A stretch of 64,000 nucleotides of DNA, from assembly GCF_002799245.1 (NCBI RefSeq), contig NZ_NEQV01000001.1:489000-552999 (forward strand). The letters are read 5' to 3'. Positions within the stretch are counted from its first letter, which is position 1. Each line of letters opens with the position of its first letter. The notes beneath the pieces were generated by a model. That model was given only the letters and a program-made list of their open reading frames with translations. It made no database searches and was not told the DNA's origin. The position numbers were made by a program, and so were the translations under genes. This DNA is from Stenotrophomonas maltophilia. Its GTDB lineage: Bacteria > Pseudomonadota > Gammaproteobacteria > Xanthomonadales > Xanthomonadaceae. Shown here piece after piece: positions 36,089-45,380 of this stretch.

Positions 36089-37498
36089 CTACCCGATGCC
36101 GAGCCCCGGAATCGCACTGATGCTGTCCGGGTCGAACCCGGCCAGTTCGGCGAAATGACGGCCACGCGCCACGTAATCACGATAGGCACCAAAGCTCGGT
36201 GCGCCCGGCGACAGCAGCACCACCCCACCCTGCGTACCCAGCGCGCTGCGCGCCAGGGCCATCGCTTCCGGCAGATCGCCGGCGGCATGCAGGCCGAAGC
36301 GACCGGCCTCGGCCAACGGCTGCAGCATGGCGTGGATGCGCGGACCGTTGCTGCCCATGGTCACGATCTCCACCGGGGGCACATCGTGCGCCATGTGCTG
36401 CATGAAATCGGTCCAGTCCAGGCCACGGTCGTGCCCGCCCACCAGCAGCGCGATGCGCTGCCCGGCAAAACACTCCAACGCGGCCAGGCTGGCATGCGGC
36501 GTCGTGCTGATCGAATCGTTGACGTAGGTCAGGCCATCGGCGACGCCGATCCGCTGCAGGCGGTTGGGCAGCGGACGGAAGTCCTGCACCGCGGGTGCCA
36601 GCGCCACTGCATCCAGCCCCAACGCTTCCAGCGCGGCCAGCACCGCGCAAAGGTTGCCGCGGTTGTGGCGGCCCGGCAGTGGCGTATTGCGGGTATCGAA
36701 CACCGCCTGCCCGCCGCGATGCACGACATCGCCACGCATATGCCAGCCCTGCAGCTGGTTGAACCAGACCACCTCGCTGTCGGGCAGCGACAGCGCGGCC
36801 AGGTGCGGATCGGCGGCATTGAGCACGGCAATGCGCGGTGCGGCTTCAGTCACCAGCCGCAGCTTGTCGTCGATGTAGCGTTGTTCGCTGCCGTGCCAGT
36901 CCAGGTGTTCCGGGAACAGGTTCAGCACCACCGCCACCTGCGGATGGGCGCCGCTGCGCGCCACTTCCCCGGTCTGGTAGCTGGACAGCTCCACTGCCCA
37001 GTACTCGGGCGCGGGTTGCGGATCCAGCACTTCCAGCAGCGGCAGGCCGATGTTGCCGACCAGGCCGGTACGGTGGCCGGCGGCACGCAGCAGATGTGCG
37101 ACCAGGGCCGTGGTAGTGCTCTTGCCCTTGGTGCCGGTCACGCACACGGTGTCGTGCACGATGCCATCGTCGGCCGCGTGTTCGGCAAACCACAGCGCGG
37201 TGCCACCGATGAAGGCGGTGCCCTGCCCTGCCGCCGCCACTGCGATCGGCTGGTAGGGGCTGATACCGGGCGATTTGATCACCACGTCGAACGCGGCCAG
37301 CGCCTCAGCCGAGGGCTCGCCACGGACATCCAGAGCACCCTGCGTTTCCGCACGCGCGGCCTCGGCCTCGGCCGCCGGGCAGAACAGGCTCAGCGGCAGC
37401 GTGGGCAGGCGCTCACGCAGCACCGCAAACGCGGCGCGGCCCTCACGGCCCCAGCCCCACAGCGCGACCCGCTTTCCTTCAAGCTTCGAAATCTTCAC
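36089..37498 (-). CDS. murD2: UDP-N-acetylmuramoyl-L-alanine--L-glutamate ligase (MurD2)
   Basis: Adds L-glutamate, rather than D-glutamate, to UDP-MurNAc-L-Ala in the peptidoglycan pathway variant known from Xanthomonas. The 469-residue protein has the Mur ligase P-loop [49 protein letters not shown] and [17 protein letters not shown]. The likely start is GTG at 37498 ([19 protein letters not shown]), which overlaps the end of murL by 20 bp; a longer frame reaches 37600. Its pairing with murL, which epimerises the product, supports the assignment over ordinary MurD. Confidence 0.9.
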   Translation of the reverse strand: MKISKLEGKRVALWGWGREGRAAFAVLRERLPTLPLSLFCPAAEAEAARAETQGALDVRGEPSAEALAAFDVVIKSPGISPYQPIAVAAAGQGTAFIGGTALWFAEHAADDGIVHDTVCVTGTKGKSTTTALVAHLLRAAGHRTGLVGNIGLPLLEVLDPQPAPEYWAVELSSYQTGEVARSGAHPQVAVVLNLFPEHLDWHGSEQRYIDDKLRLVTEAAPRIAVLNAADPHLAALSLPDSEVVWFNQLQGWHMRGDVVHRGGQAVFDTRNTPLPGRHNRGNLCAVLAALEALGLDAVALAPAVQDFRPLPNRLQRIGVADGLTYVNDSISTTPHASLAALECFAGQRIALLVGGHDRGLDWTDFMQHMAHDVPPVEIVTMGSNGPRIHAMLQPLAEAGRFGLHAAGDLPEAMALARSALGTQGGVVLLSPGAPSFGAYRDYVARGRHFAELAGFDPDSISAIPGLGIG

Positions 37499-38831
37499 GC
37501 ACCCGTTCCCACAGCGCAGCCGGAACGCGATGCTCGCCCTGCAGCTGCAGCAGCGGTGCCAGTTCCAGCTCGGCGGCATCCAGCTGCGGCTGGATCTCAT
37601 TGCAGAAGCGCTTCACCAGCACGTCTTCCTTCCACTCCGGGCGCTGTGCCAGGGTCGCCATCGCCGCACGCGATTCGCGGCCTTCGCCGACGCACTCGAA
37701 CGGCTTGTGGTCCTGGAATTCCAGCAGCGCATCGAAGCCACCGGCCTGCTCGGCATCATCCAGCAGGTTGCGGCCGAAGATGCGCACCAGGCGCGTCTTG
37801 GGCATGAACGGGGCCAGCGCCAGGAACACGAAATGGCATTTCGGGCAGACGCCACACCAGCGATTCACCGGGCGCTCGCCGAGGATGTGGAAGTTGCGGT
37901 TGCAGCTGGAGAAGTGCGCGTCGTAGAAATCGGTCTTGGCGAACTGGCGGGCCACCGCCAGCTCGGACATCGGGCGCAGCAACGAGTAGTACTGCAGGTC
38001 CGCCGCCACCTGCTTCTGCACATGGCGGCCGAAGGCCTGCTCGAACGCCCAGCCCTTGGACCACTGGTGGTTCACTTCGCCGGTGCCCGGAATCTGGCTG
38101 CCGTAGCTGGCCGAACGCTCGTTGGAGAACACCACCTGGTCCACGCCCTGCAGCAGCGCGGCCAGCACCATGATCGCCGAGTTCACTGCGGTGACCGGGA
38201 TATGGCCGTTCCAGGCACCCTGGCGGTTGAGCTCGAACAGTTCCGGCGCCAGCGCGCGGCCCAGGTTCAGCGTCGGCAGGCCGGTACGCTCGGCACAGGC
38301 GCGGATCAGCTGCGAGCCACCGATCCAGGTCACCGTCTCGTCCACGCCGGCACGGCGCAGCGCTTCGATGCTGACCAGCGAATCCTTGCCGCCACCGATC
38401 GCCACCAGCGCGTGCGGCTGCAGGCCCAGTGCCGGCGCCTGCAGCGCGTCGCCCTGTACCGGCAGGCGGAAACGCCCGCGCAGGTTCAGGCCGTTGCGGT
38501 ACGCAAATTCACCCAGGCCGTTGAGATAGACCGTTTCCACCAGCGCAGCGGTATCGGCATCGATGGCGTAGCTGTCGATGCTGACCGTCTCCGGCACGCC
38601 CGCCTTGTAGTAGCTGACACCAGCGATCAGGTGCAGCAGCTGCAGCGCGCGCTGCACCGCCGCGGTTCGCGCCGTGTCCAGCACGAACGGGGCGCCCGGC
38701 ACAGTGATGGTCTCCACCATCTCCGGGCCATCATCAAAGGCGTAGACCAGCTTGGCCACGCCGGTCTCCGCAGCGAATTCGCAGCGGACGAAGCGGAAGC
38801 GGGAAACCTGGTGTTTGTCGAAAGCAGTCAT
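37479..38831 (-). CDS. murL: UDP-N-acetyl-muramoyl-L-alanyl-L-glutamate epimerase (MurL)
   Basis: Converts the L-glutamate of UDP-MurNAc-L-Ala-L-Glu to the D form, in place of glutamate racemase plus MurD. The 450-residue protein has [20 protein letters not shown], an adenylation-like PP-loop motif, [17 protein letters not shown]-type helices, and a cysteine pair in [17 protein letters not shown]. These match the MurL family described in Xanthomonas oryzae. The gene precedes and overlaps murD2. Start ATG at 38831; there is a 75-bp gap to lysAC upstream, so co-transcription with lysAC is possible. Confidence 0.9.
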   Translation of the reverse strand: MTAFDKHQVSRFRFVRCEFAAETGVAKLVYAFDDGPEMVETITVPGAPFVLDTARTAAVQRALQLLHLIAGVSYYKAGVPETVSIDSYAIDADTAALVETVYLNGLGEFAYRNGLNLRGRFRLPVQGDALQAPALGLQPHALVAIGGGKDSLVSIEALRRAGVDETVTWIGGSQLIRACAERTGLPTLNLGRALAPELFELNRQGAWNGHIPVTAVNSAIMVLAALLQGVDQVVFSNERSASYGSQIPGTGEVNHQWSKGWAFEQAFGRHVQKQVAADLQYYSLLRPMSELAVARQFAKTDFYDAHFSSCNRNFHILGERPVNRWCGVCPKCHFVFLALAPFMPKTRLVRIFGRNLLDDAEQAGGFDALLEFQDHKPFECVGEGRESRAAMATLAQRPEWKEDVLVKRFCNEIQPQLDAAELELAPLLQLQGEHRVPAALWERVREDFEA

Positions 38832-38907
38832 GGTGTATCCGGTCAGGCACGGGCCCGCGCGATGGCGCGGGGCGTGTCGGTGGGCGGGTGCAGGGCGCGC
38901 GCGGTGA

Positions 38908-41502
38908 TCATTCGATCACGTCTTCGCGCGGCAGCATCCGCTGGTTGTAGGTGTTGGCCATCGAATAGCCGTAGGCGCCGGCGTCGGCGATCAGCATCAC
39001 GTCGTCCGGTGCGGTCGACACCGGCAGCTTGCGGCGCTTGCCGAACACATCGCTGGATTCGCAGATCGGGCCCACCACATCGAACGCCGCTTCGGCATAA
39101 CCGCCCTGGCGGCTGAGGTTCTCGATGTCGTGCCAGGCGTCGTACAGGGCCGGCCGCATCAGTGCATTCATGCCGGCATCCAGGCCGACGCGGCGCACGC
39201 CCTCCTTTTCCACCACCTGGGTGACATGGGTCAGCAGCACGCCCGACTCGGCCACCAGGTAGCGGCCCGGCTCGATCGCCAGCCGGAACGCCGGATGCAG
39301 CGCCTTGACCTCGGCCAGGCCGGCGGCCCAGGCATCCAGGTCGAACGGCTCGTCCTCGGCGGAATACGGAATCGGCAGGCCGCCACCAATGTCAATGGTG
39401 TGCACGCTGCCGATGCGGCGGGCGAAACCGGCCAGCTCATCGCACATCAGGCGCCAGTGCTGCGCGGTCTCGACACCGCTGCCGAGGTGCGCATGCAGGC
39501 CGACCACGCGGCTGCCCAGATCGGTGGCCGCGCGCACGAACTCGTCGACGCGGGCGATCGGCAGGCCGAACTTGGAGTCCTTGCCGCCGGTACGGACCTT
39601 CGCATGATGACCTTCGCCCCGGCCCAGATCGACGCGCAGCCACAGCTCGCGGTTGCGGAACAGGTCCGGCCAGCGCTGCAGTGCTTCGACGTTGTCGACC
39701 GTCACGGTCACGCCGAGCGCGAACGCCGCCTCGTACTCGCTGCGCGGGCAGAAGCTGGGAGTGAACAGCACGCGCTTGGGCGACAGTTCCGGCAGGTGCT
39801 GGAACACATGCTTCAGCTCACCGTGCGACACGCACTCCAGGCCGAAGCCCTCGGCTTCCAGCAGCTGCAGGATGGCCGGGTGGCTGTTGGCCTTGATCGC
39901 GTAGTAGCGCTGGTCAATCGGCTTGATCGCGGCCAGCGCGCGGGCGCGGGCGCGCACCGTCGGCAGGTGGTAGACGTAGCGCGGCGTACCGGCATCGGCC
40001 AGCTGCAGCAGGTGCGCACGCTGGCCCCGCCACCACGGCGTACCACGCGGGCGCACGGTGCCGGCAATCTCGCGCCAGCGCGGGCCGAACACTTCGGTCT
40101 CTTCCACCGGCATCGCACCGCTGTCGATCAGCTCGGCATGCAGGATCGGCAGCAGGCCATCGGCATCGGCCTCGTCGATGACGAAGGTCAGGTTCAGGTC
40201 ATTGGACGACTGCGAGATCATGTGCACGCGCTCGCGGCCGAAGGTGGCCCACACGTCCGACAGCTTGTGCAGCAGCGAACGCATGCCACGGCCAACCAGG
40301 GTGATCGCCGCGCACGGCACGATCACCTTCACCTTGCAGATCTGCGACAGGTCGGCCGACAGCGCGGCCAGCACATCGGTGTTGACCAGGTTCTCGGACG
40401 GGTCCAGCGACACGGTGACGTTGGTCTCGGCCGAACCGATCAGGTCCACCGACAGGCCGTGCTTCTTGAACAGGTTGAACACATCGGCCAGGAAACCGAC
40501 CTGCTGCCACATGCCGATGCCTTCCATCGACACCAGCACGATGCCGTTGCGGCGGCTGATCGCCTTCACGCCCGGCACCGGTGCAGCGCTGCCATCGATG
40601 CTGGTACCCGGCAGTTCCGGGCGCTCGGTATCGAGGATGGCCATCGGCACGCCGGCATCGCGGCACGGCTTGATCGAGCGCGGATGCAGCACCTTGGCGC
40701 CGGTGGTAGCGATTTCCTGCGCCTCGTAATAGTCCAGCCGGGTCAGCAGGCGCGCGTCCGGCACGTCCTTCGGGTTGGCACTGAACATGCCCGGCACATC
40801 GGTCCAGATCTCCACGCGGCTGGCGCCGAGCAGTGCACCGAAGTACGCCGCCGAGGTATCCGAGCCACCGCGGCCGAGGATGGCGGTACCCCCATCGGCA
40901 TGCCGCGAAATGAAGCCCTGGGTGATCAGCAGGCGGGTCGGCTGCGCGCGGAAACGCTGCATCCACTCCGCGTCGGCACGCCACTGGCAGTTCACCGACA
41001 GGCGCTGCGACCAGTCGCTCTGGTTCGGCTGCGGCGGCATCGCGTCCAGCCACTGGCGCGCGTCCATCCAGCCCATGTCCAGGCCCGAGGCATGCAGATA
41101 GGCCGCGCCCAGGGTAGAGGACAGCAGCTCGCCCTGGCCCAGTACCTCGGCCTGCCATTGCAGCGGACGGGTGGCCGCACGCGGGTCGTCCAGCAGGCCC
41201 TGCAGCGCCGCCAGACGCTCGGCCAGTACCTCGCGGCCCAGGCCCAGCTCGGCCAGGAAGGCCTCATGGCGCTCGACCAGCGCCGCCACGCGATCACGGC
41301 TGTCCGGCGCGCCATCGGCAATCGCAGTCAGTTCGTTGGTGACCCCGGACAGTGCCGAAACCACCACCAGCACGCGTGATCCGGTCTCTTCCGCGCGTTT
41401 TTTCGCCAGCTTCCCGATCGTGTCCCAGCGGTGACGACGCGACACCGAGGTGCCGCCGAACTTCAGTACGATCCAACGATCGACAAGGGGGGAAGCTGAC
41501 AT
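38908..41502 (-). CDS. lysAC: Bifunctional aspartate kinase / diaminopimelate decarboxylase
   Basis: Fusion of the first and last enzymes of lysine synthesis: phosphorylation of aspartate and decarboxylation of meso-diaminopimelate. Of 864 residues, about 1-290 are the kinase (WIVLKFGGTSVS at the start, GRGGSDTSAA), 310-460 the ACT regulatory domains (VSMEGIGMW, FVIDEAD), and 480-864 the PLP decarboxylase with Lys537 in YYAIKANSHP, the HAHLGSG loop and the CESSDV motif. This gene fusion is characteristic of Xanthomonadaceae. ATG at 41502 has no clear ribosome site; a small hairpin (41532-41547) lies in the leader. Confidence 0.95.
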   Translation of the reverse strand: MSASPLVDRWIVLKFGGTSVSRRHRWDTIGKLAKKRAEETGSRVLVVVSALSGVTNELTAIADGAPDSRDRVAALVERHEAFLAELGLGREVLAERLAALQGLLDDPRAATRPLQWQAEVLGQGELLSSTLGAAYLHASGLDMGWMDARQWLDAMPPQPNQSDWSQRLSVNCQWRADAEWMQRFRAQPTRLLITQGFISRHADGGTAILGRGGSDTSAAYFGALLGASRVEIWTDVPGMFSANPKDVPDARLLTRLDYYEAQEIATTGAKVLHPRSIKPCRDAGVPMAILDTERPELPGTSIDGSAAPVPGVKAISRRNGIVLVSMEGIGMWQQVGFLADVFNLFKKHGLSVDLIGSAETNVTVSLDPSENLVNTDVLAALSADLSQICKVKVIVPCAAITLVGRGMRSLLHKLSDVWATFGRERVHMISQSSNDLNLTFVIDEADADGLLPILHAELIDSGAMPVEETEVFGPRWREIAGTVRPRGTPWWRGQRAHLLQLADAGTPRYVYHLPTVRARARALAAIKPIDQRYYAIKANSHPAILQLLEAEGFGLECVSHGELKHVFQHLPELSPKRVLFTPSFCPRSEYEAAFALGVTVTVDNVEALQRWPDLFRNRELWLRVDLGRGEGHHAKVRTGGKDSKFGLPIARVDEFVRAATDLGSRVVGLHAHLGSGVETAQHWRLMCDELAGFARRIGSVHTIDIGGGLPIPYSAEDEPFDLDAWAAGLAEVKALHPAFRLAIEPGRYLVAESGVLLTHVTQVVEKEGVRRVGLDAGMNALMRPALYDAWHDIENLSRQGGYAEAAFDVVGPICESSDVFGKRRKLPVSTAPDDVMLIADAGAYGYSMANTYNQRMLPREDVIE

Positions 41503-41577
41503 GGATTGGCTATGTAGAATGTGGGGAAGCCGCCCCTGGGGGCGGAACCTTTGATTCTAAGCGCAATATCCCCGTAG

Positions 41578-42453
41578 ATGGCCGTCCTTCGTTACCTGCA
41601 GCTCGATGTCTTCGCCCCCCGCCCCGGCAGCGGCAATCCACTGGGCGCCATCCTGGACGCCGACGCGCTCTCCAGCAGCCAGATGCAGGCCCTGGCCGCC
41701 TGGCTGAACCTGTCCGAGACGGTGTTCTTCCTGCGCCCCAGCGCGCCCGGCGCCGACTACCACATCCGCATCTTCACCCCGACCCGCGAGCTGGCGTTTG
41801 CCGGCCACCCGAGCGTCGGCGCGGCCTGGGCTGCGGTGAGCTGCGGCCTGGCCCGACCGCGCGACGGCGCCCTGCTGCAGCAGTGCGCAGCGGGATTGCT
41901 GCCGGTACGGGTCAGCGGCCCGGCCGAGGCGCTCAACATCCAGTTGGCCAGCCCGCCGGCCCGGCAGCTGGCGACGCCCGCAGATGGCGCACCTGAAGCA
42001 TTGTTGGCACTGGCTGCCAGTGGGCAGCGACCCGAACTGTGGGACAACGGTGCACGCTGGTGGCTGCTGCCGTTGCGCGATGCTGCGGCCGTGCGCGACC
42101 TGGCGCCGGACATGACCGCCCTGCGCGACTGGAGCCTTGCGACCGATGCCACCGGCGTGGCGGTGTTCGCCGACGAAGCGGGCACCGGCCACACCCGCGT
42201 GGTACGCGCGTTCTGCCCCGCCGATGCGGCCAGCGTGCCGGAAGATCCGGTCACCGGCAGCGCCAATGCCCTGATCGGTGCCTGGCTGCGTCAGCGCGAC
42301 GCCCTGCCCGGCAGCGAGGGCCGCTACGTGGCCAGCCAGGGCCGCGAAGTCGGCCGCGACGGCCGCGTCCAGGTACAGGTCGATGCGCAGGGCACGGTGT
42401 GGATCGGCGGCCAGGTGCAGCCGGTCATCGACGGCCATGTGAGCTGGCTGTAG
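41578..42453 (+). CDS. PhzF-family isomerase/epimerase, first paralogue
   Basis: A 291-residue protein of the PhzF (phenazine biosynthesis-like) family, double diaminopimelate-epimerase-like fold. Motifs: YLQLDVFAPRPGSGNPLGAI at the N-terminus, ETVFF with the conserved glutamate, FTPTRELAFAGHPSVGAAWA, and DPVTGSANALIGAWL in the second half. No phenazine genes are nearby, so this is probably one of the many metabolic members of unknown substrate. Its stop codon TAG is supplied by a SMAG element. It is followed by a second, clearly homologous copy. Confidence 0.88.
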   Translation: MAVLRYLQLDVFAPRPGSGNPLGAILDADALSSSQMQALAAWLNLSETVFFLRPSAPGADYHIRIFTPTRELAFAGHPSVGAAWAAVSCGLARPRDGALLQQCAAGLLPVRVSGPAEALNIQLASPPARQLATPADGAPEALLALAASGQRPELWDNGARWWLLPLRDAAAVRDLAPDMTALRDWSLATDATGVAVFADEAGTGHTRVVRAFCPADAASVPEDPVTGSANALIGAWLRQRDALPGSEGRYVASQGREVGRDGRVQVQVDAQGTVWIGGQVQPVIDGHVSWL

Positions 42454-42514
42454 AGCCGGGCCCATGCGCGGCTGCGCCCGATCAAACAGCAGCCGAGCAT
42501 GGGTTCGGCGCTAC
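42450..42514. repeat. SMAG pair between the phzF paralogues
   Basis: GTAGAGCCGGGCCCATG opens the block and CATGGGTTCGGCGCTAC closes it. The first TAG ends the upstream gene. Confidence 0.85.
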
Positions 42515-42556
42515 ACGCTAAGCTGCGCGCCATCGATTACTGGAGCTCCTGCCCTG

Positions 42557-43435
42557 ATGACCACCCGCCGTTTCCTGCAGCTGGATGTGTTCTCCCCGCG
42601 CGCTGGCGCTGGCAATCCGCTGGCCGTGGTGCTCGATGCCGATGGCCTGGACGACACCAGCATGCAGGCCATCGCCCGCTGGACGCGCCTGCCCGAGACC
42701 ACCTTCGTGTTCCCGCCGCAGGCCGCCGGTGCCAGCTACCGGCTGCGCATGTTCAGCCCGCAGAAGGAGGTTCCGTTCGCCGGCCACCCCAGCGTCGGCA
42801 CCGCGCATGCGGTGCTGCAGGCAGGCCTGGCCACACCGATCGATGGTGTGCTGGTGCAGGACGGCATTGCCGGTGCCCTGCCGTTGCGCGTCAGCGGTGA
42901 GGGCGCGCAGCAGCGCATCGCCATCCGCACCCCGCGCGCGCAGCTGGCCGAGACCGCTGAAGCCACCGATCCGCGCCTGCAGGCCGCGCTGAAGGACTGG
43001 CCACTGGGCACGCTGCCGCCGGCGCGCATGCAGGGCGGACGCAGCTGGTGGGTGGTGCAGGTGGCCGATGAGGCTGCATTGCGCGCGCTTCGCCCGGACT
43101 GGGATGCGGTGGCTGCGCTGGCCGAGTCCACCGACAGCATGGGCGTGTTCGCCTATGCCTTCAGCGATGGCCGCGAGGGATTCGATCTGGCAGTACGCGC
43201 CTTCGTCGGCAATGGCCGGCGCTTCGAGGATGCCGCCTCGGGTGCCGCCAACGCAGTGCTGGCCGCGTGGCTTGACCTGCGCGATGCCCTGCCCCGTGGC
43301 CGTGAACCTTTCGAAGTCAGCCAGGGCCGCGAAGTCGGCCACGATGCGCGCCTGACCCTGCTGGTGGATGAGGACGGTGAGGTCTGGTCCGGTGGCCAGG
43401 TGCAGACCGTGATCTCCGGCACCCTCGATTGGTGA
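42557..43435 (+). CDS. PhzF-family isomerase/epimerase, second paralogue
   Basis: A 292-residue homologue of the preceding gene. It keeps FLQLDVFSPRAGAGNPLAVVL, PETTFVFPP, FSPQKEVPFAGHPSVGTAHA, and the late segment DAASGAANAVLAAWLDL. I use the ATG at 42557 (MTTRRFLQ); the open frame runs 93 bases further upstream through the SMAG pair. The two genes most likely arose by tandem duplication and then diverged. Substrate unknown. Confidence 0.88.
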   Translation: MTTRRFLQLDVFSPRAGAGNPLAVVLDADGLDDTSMQAIARWTRLPETTFVFPPQAAGASYRLRMFSPQKEVPFAGHPSVGTAHAVLQAGLATPIDGVLVQDGIAGALPLRVSGEGAQQRIAIRTPRAQLAETAEATDPRLQAALKDWPLGTLPPARMQGGRSWWVVQVADEAALRALRPDWDAVAALAESTDSMGVFAYAFSDGREGFDLAVRAFVGNGRRFEDAASGAANAVLAAWLDLRDALPRGREPFEVSQGREVGHDARLTLLVDEDGEVWSGGQVQTVISGTLDW

Positions 43436-43442
43436 CAGCGTT

Positions 43443-43510
43443 GTAGAGCCGAGCCCATGCTCGGCTGCTTTCGCGCTCAGTAAAGCAGCCGAGCGTGGGC
43501 TCGGCTCTAC
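43443..43510. repeat. SMAG inverted pair
   Basis: GTAGAGCCGAGCCCATGCTC and its counterpart ending GGGCTCGGCTCTAC, with outward GTAG ends. It fills the convergent interval between phzF and the OsmC gene. Confidence 0.88.
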
Positions 43511-43516
43511 GGGCGG

Positions 43517-43948
43517 TCAGCCCAGCTCGGCTTCCAGGCTGATCGGCACTGCGCTGAGCGCCTTGGACACCGGGCAGTTCTGCTTGGCATCATCGGCAAT
43601 GGCACGGAACTGCGTCGCATCGATGCCGGGCACCACCGCCTTCACCTTCAGCCGGATCTGCGACAGCTGCGGACCGCCTTCCAGCGACAGGTCGACCTTG
43701 GCTTCGGTATCCAGCGAAGTCGGGGTGAAGCCGGCCTCGCCGAGCTTGGCCGACAGCGCCATGGTGAAACACCCCGCGTGCGCGGCGGCAATCAGCTCTT
43801 CCGGATTGGTGCCCTTCTCGTCGCCGAAGCGGCTGTTGAAGCCGTAGCGGGTCTTGTCCAGCAGCCCGCTCTGCGGCGTGCTCAACTGCCCCTTGCCCGA
43901 CTTCAGATCGCCTTCCCAGTGCGCGGTGGCATGTCGCGAGATTCCCAT
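43517..43948 (-). CDS. osmC: OsmC-family peroxiredoxin-like protein
   Basis: Detoxifies organic peroxides in the OsmC/Ohr superfamily. The 143-residue protein begins MGISRHATAHWEGDLKSGKG, has EELIAAAHAGCFTMALSAKL with the first catalytic cysteine and AKQNCPVSKAL with the second, which fits the OsmC branch. ATG at 43948 is preceded by CAGGAGCAG. Single gene with a REP pair after it. The enzyme is cytoplasmic and typically induced by osmotic or stationary-phase stress; no regulator site was recognised here. Confidence 0.92.
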   Translation of the reverse strand: MGISRHATAHWEGDLKSGKGQLSTPQSGLLDKTRYGFNSRFGDEKGTNPEELIAAAHAGCFTMALSAKLGEAGFTPTSLDTEAKVDLSLEGGPQLSQIRLKVKAVVPGIDATQFRAIADDAKQNCPVSKALSAVPISLEAELG

Positions 43949-44320
43949 TGTGCTGCTCCTGCGTGGCGGTGATGAACGGTCACCCTCGCACGCCATGCGT
44001 TAGGCCCGCGTCGCTCCGCCGCACGCCGGCAGTCGCCCCCGAACCCGGCAGGTGGACACTTCCTCGCCAGCCCGGAACGCATTTTCCTCTTGTTTTCAGT
44101 GGTTTCGCGCACTCCACCGATGGACAGGCACCGGCCATCGAACACGCTGCCGCGCCCCCATCCCCCACCGCCGGCCATGTACTGAATCGGCCTGGATATG
44201 AAAAAACATGCACTTTCCGCGCTTCGGGCTATTGGCGGCGCCCGAGAGTTGCCCTACATTGCGCTTGCCGACGGGGTTCGGCGCCGACCAAACAACCAAC
44301 CGTTCACGGAACAGGAAACC
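43949..44320. other. Divergent intergenic region between osmC and the HU gene
   Basis: 372 bp without a convincing gene. A possible HU promoter (TTGGCG at 44232, 17-bp spacer, TACATT at 44255) is the only element I can point to. An AT-richer stretch CCTCTTGTTTTCAGTGG at 44089-44105 is unexplained. Confidence 0.5.
44232..44260 (+). promoter_or_regulatory. Possible sigma-70 promoter of the HU gene
   Basis: TTGGCG and TACATT are separated by 17 bp and lie 61 bp before the HU start codon. Assignment is by pattern only. Confidence 0.4.
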
Positions 44321-44719
44321 ATGGCAAAGACCGCTAAGAAGGCTGCCCCGAAGAAGGCAGTGAAGAAAGTCGCGACGAAGGCAGCCGCCAAGCCGGCCGC
44401 TCCGAAGCCGATCAAGGAAGTGCTGACCAAGTCCGGCCTGGTTGCACACATCGCTGAAGCCTCCGGCGTCATCGCCAAGGACGTCCGCGCTGTGCTCGCC
44501 TCGCTGGAAGGCGCCGTCGCCTCCTCGGTGCACAAGAAGGGCGCTGGCTCCTTCACCCTGCCGGGCCTGCTGAAGATCACCACCGTCAATGTGCCGGCCA
44601 AGCCGAAGCGCAAGGGCATCAACCCGTTCACCAAGGAAGAGCAGTGGTTCGCCGCCAAGCCGGCCACCACCAAGCTGAAAGTGCGTCCGCTGAAGAAGCT
44701 GAAGGACGCCGCGCTGTAA
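44321..44719 (+). CDS. HU-family DNA-binding protein with histone H1-like N-terminal tail
   Basis: A 132-residue nucleoid-associated protein. Residues 1-35 are a lysine/alanine-rich tail (MAKTAKKAAPKKAVKK) resembling histone H1 or Hc1 tails; residues 38-125 are the HU/IHF fold with TKSGLVAHIAEASGV and KKGAGSFTLPGLLKIT and the arm region AKPKRKGINPFT. ATG at 44321 is preceded by CAGGAAACC; the open frame upstream is not coding. It has its own terminator. Tailed HU proteins are found in several beta- and gammaproteobacteria and bind DNA more strongly than plain HU. Confidence 0.92.
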   Translation: MAKTAKKAAPKKAVKKVATKAAAKPAAPKPIKEVLTKSGLVAHIAEASGVIAKDVRAVLASLEGAVASSVHKKGAGSFTLPGLLKITTVNVPAKPKRKGINPFTKEEQWFAAKPATTKLKVRPLKKLKDAAL

Positions 44720-44744
44720 GCGCGCGCCCCAACGCGGATTCCGA

Positions 44745-44775
44745 CGGGACGGCTCTGGCCGTCCCGTTTTTTTTT
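44745..44775 (+). terminator. Terminator of the HU gene
   Basis: Stem CGGGACGG/CCGTCCCG followed by nine T residues, 26 bp after the stop codon. A SMAG-like palindrome (ATCCACGCCATGGGTGGAT) follows at 44794-44812. Confidence 0.92.
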
Positions 44776-45015
44776 GCGCGTGCCCGGCACCAGATCCACG
44801 CCATGGGTGGATGCGCCGCCCTGGGGCAATCCGCAACACAGCGTTGCCGCTTACTGGGAAATCCCCGCTCAAGCCCGCCGCCATTGGCCGGGCGCGGCCT
44901 GGGCAGGCCCTGGAACGTACCGGGTGGAACACTGCGTGCAGCGCCGGCCGTCGCCGCCGGCCGTGGCCTTGCCTATGGTGGGCACATCCTCCACAGCTAC
45001 GGCGAGCACACCCTC

Positions 45016-45324
45016 ATGGCCAGCCCCTCCACCCGCTACCGGATCTCGGTGACCCCCATCGAAAAGGACGGGCTGCAGTGCACCGGGCGCTGCACCATCG
45101 AACTGGAACACCGCGCCAGCCGCGACCTGATGCGCCTGCTGGAGGCGGCCCCCCGTACCGCCGGCATCAGCGGCGACGAGCGCGCGACCCTGGTGATCGC
45201 CACCCAGCTGCTGCGCGACATCGTGCAGCACCATGCCGAGACCGAAGGCCACGCACTGGCGGCCATCGCCGCCCAGGTCCTGCCGGCCCTGGACGCGCTG
45301 GAGCAGCTGCCCTCCTCCCGCTGA
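45016..45324 (+). CDS. DUF3861-family protein
   Basis: A 102-residue soluble protein with the DUF3861 pattern: YRISVTPIEKDG at the start, a middle IELEHRASRDLMRLLEAA, and TLVIATQLLRDIVQHHAET near the end. No function is known for the family. The ATG at 45016 is chosen because the homology-like region begins there; the open frame extends far upstream without sense. A lipoprotein gene follows after 56 bp. Confidence 0.7.
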   Translation: MASPSTRYRISVTPIEKDGLQCTGRCTIELEHRASRDLMRLLEAAPRTAGISGDERATLVIATQLLRDIVQHHAETEGHALAAIAAQVLPALDALEQLPSSR

Positions 45325-45380
45325 TCCCTGCGCAATCGCTACACTGCCGCCCTCCAGGTTGCCTCGGGGAGGAGGCGGAC

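Noticed and set aside
41532..41547. A lysine-type riboswitch or attenuator in the lysAC leader
   Set aside because: Only one small GC hairpin is seen in a 75-bp divergent interval, too short for a lysine riboswitch.
41578..43435. A phenazine biosynthesis cluster
   Set aside because: Only PhzF-like genes are present; no PhzA, B, C, D, E or G relatives are nearby.
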